Below, piece after piece: positions 6,822-11,303 of a stretch of DNA of 11,303 nucleotides. Both the position numbers and the translations under genes were made by a program. The DNA lies in assembly GCA_964616875.1 (NCBI GenBank), contig CAZTSJ010000135.1, forward strand, positions 1-11,303, written 5' to 3'. Every line of letters begins with the position of its first letter. Position 1 is the first letter of the stretch. The notes beneath the pieces are model-generated. The model saw only the letters and a list, made by a program, of their open reading frames with translations, searched no databases and was not told where the DNA came from. This stretch comes from RBG-16-66-20 sp964616875. Its GTDB lineage: Bacteria; Pseudomonadota; Gammaproteobacteria; Burkholderiales; SG8-39.

Positions 6822-7378
6822 TCGCGGCTCACGATCGATGCAAGCCGCTCCTCGCTCCAGCCCGCAGTTGCCGCGGGGCGCATCGGCAGTACCAGGTAGC
6901 GCATGTCGGCCGTAGAATCATGCACCCTGATTTTCGTTTTTGCATCCAATTGCAAGCCGAATTCAGACAGGACAGCACGCGGCTCGCGCACCGCGCGCGA
7001 GCGGTAGTTGCGCGACTTGTACCACTCCGGCGGAATACCGAGCAGCATGCGCGGATAGCAGGAACACAGGGTGCACACGACAAGGTTGTGCTCGGCCGGC
7101 GTGTTCTCGACCACCACCAGCTTGAGGGCCGGCACATCGAGCCCGAGTTCCTCGCAGGCGCCGGTGCCGTCTTGCAGAAGTTTTTTTCTGAATCCCCCGT
7201 CAACCCAGGCTTTCGCCACCACCCGCGCGCCGCGTTCGGGCGACCGACTGCGCATGTCTTCGACCGTTTTCGCAACCAGCTCTTCGGTAACGATGCCCTT
7301 CTCCACCAGCAGTTCGCGCAAGCTCACCTCCATCAACTGGAAGTAGCTGTAGGGTTGGTAGGGACCAGCGTCCTTCAT
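6785..7378 (-). CDS. nthA: Nitrile hydratase alpha subunit (cobalt-type CTLCSC motif)
   Basis: This 197-residue protein is the metal-binding subunit of a nitrile hydratase family enzyme, which hydrates R-CN to R-CONH2. The claw-setting motif VCTLCSCYPR lies at 101-110, with Cys102, Cys105 and Cys107; threonine after the first cysteine is the usual mark of non-corrin cobalt enzymes, while iron enzymes normally have CSLCSC. Also visible are VAKAWVDGGFRKKLL (54-68), the GIPPEWYKSRNYRSRAVREP stretch (114-133) and the C-terminal ADMRYLVLPMRP. It lies 10 bases behind the C-terminal beta-half gene and directly before pxpB. The homologous gamma subunit of thiocyanate hydrolase carries the same motif, so that activity cannot be excluded. 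No metallochaperone or activator gene is seen in the window. Confidence 0.92.
   Translation of the reverse strand: MKDAGPYQPYSYFQLMEVSLRELLVEKGIVTEELVAKTVEDMRSRSPERGARVVAKAWVDGGFRKKLLQDGTGACEELGLDVPALKLVVVENTPAEHNLVVCTLCSCYPRMLLGIPPEWYKSRNYRSRAVREPRAVLSEFGLQLDAKTKIRVHDSTADMRYLVLPMRPAATAGWSEERLASIVSRDCMIGVAVPKAT
6786..6788 (-). promoter_or_regulatory. Candidate CTG start codon of pxpB at a CTGA stop/start junction
   Basis: The CTG is in frame with pxpB and overlaps the TGA of nthA in the same 4-base way as the GTGA and ATGA junctions elsewhere in this operon. AAGG lies four bases before it (6796-6793). It is non-standard and therefore only a candidate; the TTG at 6821 is the conventional alternative. 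Confidence 0.35.
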
Positions 7379-7388
7379 CCGGGTTTAT

Positions 7389-7670
7389 TCACTCCAGCCA
7401 GTGCTGAAAGATTTCGACCTCCAGCACGTCCTGCGGATTGCCCTCGTATCCGGGCCAGACGTCCTGCTGCCGGAAACGCACCCGGTAGAGCGGCTGCTTC
7501 GGCTCGCCGCTCCTTTGCTGCGCCAGTTCCTCTGGATTGCCGAACGCGCCGCAGAGCCTCTCGACCACGCCCTGGTGGCCACGGATGTAGAAAGGCGTGC
7601 GGATATGCCCCAGGGGATAGGTCTTTCTGACCCTGACGGTATCCCCGGCTCTAAACCTGGCTGCGGTCAC
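7389..7670 (-). CDS. nthB: Nitrile hydratase beta subunit, C-terminal (SH3-like) half as a separate gene
   Basis: This 93-residue protein corresponds to the C-terminal SH3-like domain of nitrile hydratase beta. FRAGDTVRVRKTYPLGHIRT (6-25) and FYIRGHQGVVERLCGAFGNP (27-46) match the usual domain start, and LYRVRFRQQDVWPGYEGN followed by VLEVEIFQHWLE matches its end. A full beta subunit is normally about 200-230 residues; here the N-terminal part is a different gene in another frame. The start is GTG with GGAG four bases before it, overlapping the N-terminal half by 20 bases. An intact start, ribosome site and conserved ends argue for a genuine two-gene arrangement, as in thiocyanate hydrolase or toyocamycin nitrile hydratase, rather than a recent frameshift. 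A nitrile hydratase activator of the small beta-like type is an alternative name. Confidence 0.88.
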   Translation of the reverse strand: MTAARFRAGDTVRVRKTYPLGHIRTPFYIRGHQGVVERLCGAFGNPEELAQQRSGEPKQPLYRVRFRQQDVWPGYEGNPQDVLEVEIFQHWLE

Positions 7671-7977
7671 GTTTCTCCACGTCCGCCATCTTGCGCCCGA
7701 GTTCTTCGGTCGTGATGAGCCCGCGCTGGATCATGATCTGGGTGATGGATGTCACCCAGCGCTCGTAATAGTTCATGCGGTCATAGGCGTCGGGCGGCAG
7801 CGCCTCGATGTTTTTGCGCAGCTCGTCCACCGTCATGAGCTTTTTGCCGCCCTTGATGCCCGAGAGCAGGATCATCAATGCGTCGACGCGCCGCTCCCAA
7901 TCGGCGTAGTCGTGCTCGGTGGGTTCCACCCTGCCCGCAGGCAGGCCGCCCATGTCGTGATGGCCGCGTTCGATCAC
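7651..7977 (-). CDS. nthB: Nitrile hydratase beta subunit, N-terminal half as a separate gene
   Basis: This 108-residue protein corresponds to the N-terminal helical half of nitrile hydratase beta. HHDMGGLPAG (6-15) matches the family's conserved opening HDMGG, DYADWERRVDALMILLSG (23-40) the first helices, and YYERWVTSITQIMIQRGLIT (70-89) the YYERW signature. The start is the GTG at 7977, which keeps HDMGG complete; the ATG at 7953 would remove it. No Shine-Dalgarno sequence precedes the GTG. Its TAG (7651) lies inside the next gene, which begins in another frame and carries the SH3-like half, so the two together make one beta subunit. It is the first gene of the minus-strand operon and faces the VOC gene across 18 bases. 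Confidence 0.87.
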   Translation of the reverse strand: MIERGHHDMGGLPAGRVEPTEHDYADWERRVDALMILLSGIKGGKKLMTVDELRKNIEALPPDAYDRMNYYERWVTSITQIMIQRGLITTEELGRKMADVEKRDRSQV

Positions 7978-7995
7978 GGCGGTTATATTAGCCGC
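7978..7995. promoter_or_regulatory. 18-base divergent intergenic region with a shared -10-like box
   Basis: The whole gap between the nthB N-half GTG and the VOC ATG is GGCGGTTATATTAGCCGC. It holds TATATT (7984-7989, plus strand) and TAATAT (7990-7985, minus strand), each followed by about six or seven bases before the start codon, as expected if transcription begins at the start codon. Neither gene has a Shine-Dalgarno sequence. -35 elements would have to lie inside the opposing coding regions, and I see no good match to one. Confidence 0.45.
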
Positions 7996-8877
7996 ATGAG
8001 CCTCGCCACGCAGCAGGTGCCGCCGGCAGGGAATTTGTTCGTCGACCATGTCGCCCATTTCGTGCCCGACCTGGCCGCCGCAGAGCGCGCGCTGGAGGCG
8101 CTCGGCTTCGCCGTGACGCCGCCCTCGGCGCAGCAGACGCAGGACGGGCCCGCCGGCACCTCGAACGTCTGCGTGATGCTGGAGCACGGCTACCTGGAAT
8201 TTCTCGCTCCCACGTCGGACACGCCCAATGCGCAGCGCCTGCGCGCGGCGATGGAGCGCTATTCCGGCGTGCACCTCGCCTGCTTCGGCACGCCGGATGC
8301 GGAGGGCGAGCACCGCCGCCTGGCCGATCACGGATTTGGCCCTTTGCCTATTGTGAATTTGCAACGTGAAGCCGCAGAAAAACAAATAGCAAAATTCAAA
8401 GTCGTCCGCGCCGCGCCGGAAAAAATGCCTGAAGGACGCATTCAGTTCGTTCAGCACCTCACCCCGGAGGCGCTGTGGCGGCCGCAGTACCTCGGCCACA
8501 CGAACAACGTCGTAAAACTGGCTTGCGTGTTCGCCGTCGCGCAGGACCCCGTGGCGGCGGCGGCCCGCTGGGCCCGCTTCGCCGCGCTTTTGCCGCGGCC
8601 TGCGGACGAATACGTGCACCTGCCTGCCTCGCGCGGGCACGTGCTGATCGGCAGGCGCGAGAACTGGAGCGCGCTGCTGGGCGATGCGCCCGCGGCGCCG
8701 GCGCTGGCGGGCTATGCCCTGGAGTGCCGCGACCCGGCGATCCTGCTTGCGCGCTGCAAGCTGCTCGGCCTCGCGCTCAGAAAACTGCGGGAGAATCTGT
8801 ACGCCGTGTCGCTGCCCGCAGCCCTGGGAGGCGCCTGGATATTCGGAACTCGACAAGGACTGGGACTGCCAATATGA
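7996..8877 (+). CDS. Glyoxalase_3-like VOC-fold protein
   Basis: This 293-residue protein has a vicinal-oxygen-chelate/glyoxalase_3-like N-terminal region: FVDHVAHFVPDLAAAERALE (15-34), ALGFAVTPP, then NVCVMLEHGYLEFLAP (57-72), with His18 and Glu68 in positions that commonly bind a metal. A second module is suggested by FVQHLTPEALWRPQYLGHTN and YALECRDPAILLARCKLLGL further on. VOC enzymes include isomerases, dioxygenases and lyases, so no reaction can be assigned. The ATG at 7996 has no ribosome site, in line with a leaderless message. It overlaps the amidase by ATGA (8874-8877), so the two work as a pair. Codons 8341-8400 are strongly AT-ending (5 of 20 in G/C, against 16 of 20 just before), without breaking the frame. 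Confidence 0.85.
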   Translation: MSLATQQVPPAGNLFVDHVAHFVPDLAAAERALEALGFAVTPPSAQQTQDGPAGTSNVCVMLEHGYLEFLAPTSDTPNAQRLRAAMERYSGVHLACFGTPDAEGEHRRLADHGFGPLPIVNLQREAAEKQIAKFKVVRAAPEKMPEGRIQFVQHLTPEALWRPQYLGHTNNVVKLACVFAVAQDPVAAAARWARFAALLPRPADEYVHLPASRGHVLIGRRENWSALLGDAPAAPALAGYALECRDPAILLARCKLLGLALRKLRENLYAVSLPAALGGAWIFGTRQGLGLPI

Positions 8878-10292
8878 AAAATGACCTGTGCTCTCTCTCC
8901 GCAACCGATCTGCTTCGTTCTTATTCCAGGAAGCAACTATCTCCCGTGGAGGTAACACGCGCCGTATTGGAGCGCATCGAGAAGTTGAACCCGCTGCTCA
9001 ATGCTTTTTGTCTGGTTGACGACAAGCAGGCGATGGAAAAGGCAAGGCAGTCCGAGAGACGCTGGGCCAAAGGCGCGCCGCAGGGCCTGCTCGACGGCGT
9101 GCCGGTGTCGATCAAGGACCTGCTCCTCACGCGCGGCTGGCCGACGCTGCGCGGTTCGAAGACCGTCGATCCGAATGGGCCGTGGCACGACGACGCGCCG
9201 GTGACGGCGCGGCTGCGCGAGCACGGCGCGGTGCTGCTGGGCAAGACCACGACGCCGGAATTCGGCTGGAAGGGCGTCACCGACGGTCCGCTCACCGGGA
9301 TCACGCGCAATCCATGGAATCCGAAAATGACGCCGGGCGGCTCTTCGGGCGGTGGCGCGGCGGCGGTTGCCTCCGGCATGGGGCCGCTCGCGGTCGGCAC
9401 CGACGGCGGCGGCTCGATCCGCATTCCCTGCGGTTTCACCGGCCTGGTCGGTCTCAAGCCTTCGTTCGGCCGCGTGCCCGCCTGGCCGCTCTCCCCCATG
9501 GGTACGGTCGCGCACGTCGGGCCGATGACGCGCACGGTGACGGACGCCGCGCTGATGCTGAACGTGCTCTCGCTGCCCGATACGCGCGACTGGCATGCGC
9601 TGCCCTACGACGCGCGCGACTATCGCATCGGGCTCGAGGATGGCGTGAAGGGTTTGCGAATTGCCTATTCGGCGGACCTTGGGTACGCAAAAGTAGATCC
9701 GGAAATAAGAAAAATCATGGATACGGCAGTCAAAACCTTTACCCAGTTGGGCGCGCATGTAGAAGCGAAGGATCCCGGCTTCGAGGACTGCGGGCCGCTG
9801 TTTTCGGAGCACTGGTTTCCGGGCGCCGCCTACATCGTGCGCAGTATCCATCCGCGCAAGCGCGCGCTGATGGACAAGGGCCTGCTCGAGACCGCGAAGC
9901 TCGGAGAAAAATACAGCACCGCGCAGTATCTCGATGCGATACAGAAGCGCGGCGCGCTGGGGGTGCTGATGAACCGCTTTCACGAGACCTACGATCTGCT
10001 GGTCACGCCGACGCTGCCGCTGGCGGCGTTCGAAGCCGGCAGGGAAGTCGCCAATCTCCTGAAGGAAAAGCGCTGGACCGACTGGTCGCCCTTCAGCTAT
10101 CCCTTCAACCTCACGCAGCAGCCCGCGGCCACAGTGCCCTGCGGCCTGACCAAAAAAGGCTTGCCCGTCGGCCTGCACATCGTCGGCCCGCGCTACGCCG
10201 ACGCGCTGGTGCTGCGCGCCGCGCGCGCCTTCGAATCGACGCAGGCGCTGCGGATGCCCGAGCTGGCGACGCCCGCTCAGGCAAGGCGGTAG
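8874..10292 (+). CDS. Amidase-signature family hydrolase
   Basis: This 472-residue protein is a typical amidase-signature enzyme, which hydrolyses R-CONH2 or related amides with a Ser-cisSer-Lys triad. All three residues are visible: Lys81 in VPVSIKDLLLTRG (77-89), cis-Ser157 in TPGGSSGGGAAAVASG (153-168) and nucleophile Ser181 in GTDGGGSIRIPCGFTGLVGL (175-194). The C-terminal part contains YDLLVTPTLPLAAFEAG and PAATVPCGLTKKGLPVGLHI, both family-typical. Relatives range from GatA and nicotinamidase-like to aryl-acylamidases, and the sequence does not choose the substrate. Divergence from the nitrile hydratase operon makes a second step (amide to acid) plausible. The start is the ATG within ATGA at the VOC stop. 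Its last 16 bases overlap the convergent cyclase gene, with no terminator visible between them. Confidence 0.93.
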   Translation: MKNDLCSLSATDLLRSYSRKQLSPVEVTRAVLERIEKLNPLLNAFCLVDDKQAMEKARQSERRWAKGAPQGLLDGVPVSIKDLLLTRGWPTLRGSKTVDPNGPWHDDAPVTARLREHGAVLLGKTTTPEFGWKGVTDGPLTGITRNPWNPKMTPGGSSGGGAAAVASGMGPLAVGTDGGGSIRIPCGFTGLVGLKPSFGRVPAWPLSPMGTVAHVGPMTRTVTDAALMLNVLSLPDTRDWHALPYDARDYRIGLEDGVKGLRIAYSADLGYAKVDPEIRKIMDTAVKTFTQLGAHVEAKDPGFEDCGPLFSEHWFPGAAYIVRSIHPRKRALMDKGLLETAKLGEKYSTAQYLDAIQKRGALGVLMNRFHETYDLLVTPTLPLAAFEAGREVANLLKEKRWTDWSPFSYPFNLTQQPAATVPCGLTKKGLPVGLHIVGPRYADALVLRAARAFESTQALRMPELATPAQARR

Positions 10293-11303
10293 ATCTCAAT
10301 CGGTTCTGCCCGACCCTTGACGTTCACCGGACCGAGCGACTGGTGGCTGCGCGCCTGCTCGCCGGAGGCCGCGAGCACCTCGCCCGACACCAGGATCTGC
10401 GATCCGTAGTCCTTGTTGAGCTGCTCGATGCGCGAGGCGAGGATCACGACGTTGCCGGTGATCGAGTACTGCCGGCGCAGCGCCGAACCGATGTTGCCGG
10501 TGACCGCCTCGCCCGCGTGCAAGCCGATGCCGATCGTGATGGGCGGAATCCGGCCGGCCTCCCCCAGGCGCCGGATTCCCGCCACCAGCTCTCGCGCCGC
10601 GGCAAGCGCATTGGCGCAGTCCCGCGGGGTGGCGAGCGGCGCACCGAAAGTAGCCATGAAACCGTCGCCGAGGAACTGGTTGATGATGCCGTGGTTGCGG
10701 TTCACGACCTCGACCGCTTCCGCGAAAACGACGTTCTGGAATGCGACGATCTCCTCCGGCGACTTCTTCTCCACCAGCGGCGTGAAGTTGCGGATATCCA
10801 TGAACATGACGCACACGAACGTGCGTCTGCTGGCGATCTCCGGGCCGGACTTGAGCAGCGCCTCGACGACCGCCGGCGAAACCTGCTGACCGAAGGCGTT
10901 CAGGACCTGCTGGCGCTCCTGCAGCGACCGATAGGCATTGCCGACCCGGCGCTTCAGCTGATGCGCAACGAAACCCGCGGCCAGCCCGGCGAGCAGCAGC
11001 ATCGCCCCCTTGGCAAGGTAGAACGGCGGCGCCTCGAACGGCGTGAGCGCCGCGGCGCTCGCGCCGCCCCCGACCACGCCGCCGCCCGCGCCAATGTAGG
11101 CGAACGACAGTGCTACGTATTCTGCCGCCGCGACCAGCCCGGTAAATACGCACAGCCTGAAATCCAGCCGCAGCGTGGCGAGCACGATGAAGACCGCGTA
11201 GAGAAGACCCAGCGGGCTCTGCAGCACGTATTGCGGATTGATTTCGCGCGACACGAGGAGGATCAGGATGCTGGGAACGCTCGTTTCGACGAACGCGTTC
11301 AGG
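10277..11303 (-). CDS. Membrane-anchored class III adenylate/guanylate cyclase (5' end outside window)
   Basis: The frame is open to the window edge, giving at least 341 residues. A GTG at 11254 is internal: upstream codons continue as a hydrophobic family-like sequence (LNAFVETSVPSILILLVSRE). Several membrane segments follow (for example LLYAVFIVLATL, LCVFTGLVAAAEYVALSFAY, GAMLLLAGLAAGFVAHQL), then a short helix (NAYRSLQERQQVLNAFGQQV) and a cyclase domain. Metal-binding Asp is present in CVMFMDIRNFTP and NQFLGDGFMATFG. However, the position usually Lys before the second Asp is Gln, and the segment normally IGDxVNLAxR reads TGNVVILASR, so the base-recognising Asp and the transition-state Asn are replaced while the Arg remains. 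NVKGRAEPIEIYRLA closes the domain. It may be an atypical or inactive cyclase. The tail overlaps the amidase convergently. Confidence 0.9.
   Translation of the reverse strand, partial: LNAFVETSVPSILILLVSREINPQYVLQSPLGLLYAVFIVLATLRLDFRLCVFTGLVAAAEYVALSFAYIGAGGGVVGGGASAAALTPFEAPPFYLAKGAMLLLAGLAAGFVAHQLKRRVGNAYRSLQERQQVLNAFGQQVSPAVVEALLKSGPEIASRRTFVCVMFMDIRNFTPLVEKKSPEEIVAFQNVVFAEAVEVVNRNHGIINQFLGDGFMATFGAPLATPRDCANALAAARELVAGIRRLGEAGRIPPITIGIGLHAGEAVTGNIGSALRRQYSITGNVVILASRIEQLNKDYGSQILVSGEVLAASGEQARSHQSLGPVNVKGRAEPIEIYRLA

Noticed and set aside
7389..7977. Frameshifted pseudogene of nitrile hydratase beta
   Set aside because: Both halves have plausible starts and intact conserved ends, the second has its own ribosome site, and split beta subunits are known in related enzymes.
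8937..10178. Long open frame of 413 codons on the minus strand
   Set aside because: It lies antisense to the amidase triad region and shows only Arg/Gly/His-rich low-complexity sequence.
1..11303. CRISPR arrays, insertion sequences, integrases or prophage genes
   Set aside because: No direct-repeat arrays, transposase motifs or terminal inverted repeats were seen anywhere in the window.

Overview
The window is GC-rich (about two thirds G+C), densely packed and made of ordinary bacterial metabolic genes. The codon bias, the protein style (YHS, GYD and glycine-zipper proteins, membrane class III cyclase, PxpABC) and the frequent overlapping starts suggest a betaproteobacterium, most likely Burkholderiales. 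This is inference; there is no rRNA or other decisive marker.

Layout. Position 3-554 (+) is the C-terminal end of a TPR protein. It faces an exported YHS-domain protein (561-1025, -). A 362-base non-coding stretch (1026-1387) follows; it holds a tRNA-Ser-like element with an abnormal anticodon region (1134-1222, -) and a degenerate inverted repeat (1261-1291). Next are a GYD-domain protein (1388-1729, -), a 213-base gap with a 16-base perfect palindrome, and an exported glycine-zipper protein (1943-2524, -).

The core is a tightly coupled minus-strand operon of eight genes (7977 down to 2559): the N-terminal and C-terminal halves of nitrile hydratase beta as two separate genes, nitrile hydratase alpha with a CTLCSC metal motif, then pxpB, pxpC and pxpA (ATP-dependent 5-oxoprolinase), an Old Yellow Enzyme and a flavin reductase. 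Neighbours overlap or are separated by 10 bases or fewer. Divergent from it, across only 18 bases, is a plus-strand pair: a glyoxalase_3/VOC protein (7996-8877) and an amidase-signature hydrolase (8874-10292). The window closes with a convergent membrane-bound class III nucleotide cyclase (10277 to beyond 11303, -), whose stop region overlaps the amidase by 16 bases.

How the genes may work together. Nitrile hydratase turns a nitrile into an amide and an amidase turns an amide into an acid, so a nitrile-to-acid route is the simplest reading. PxpABC opens a five-membered lactam with ATP, and the OYE/flavin reductase pair suggests reduction of an activated C=C bond. A catabolic cluster for a nitrile-bearing and perhaps lactam-containing, unsaturated compound is therefore the main hypothesis; the substrate cannot be read from sequence. 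The split beta subunit recalls the three-subunit thiocyanate hydrolase and toyocamycin nitrile hydratase rather than the usual two-subunit enzyme.
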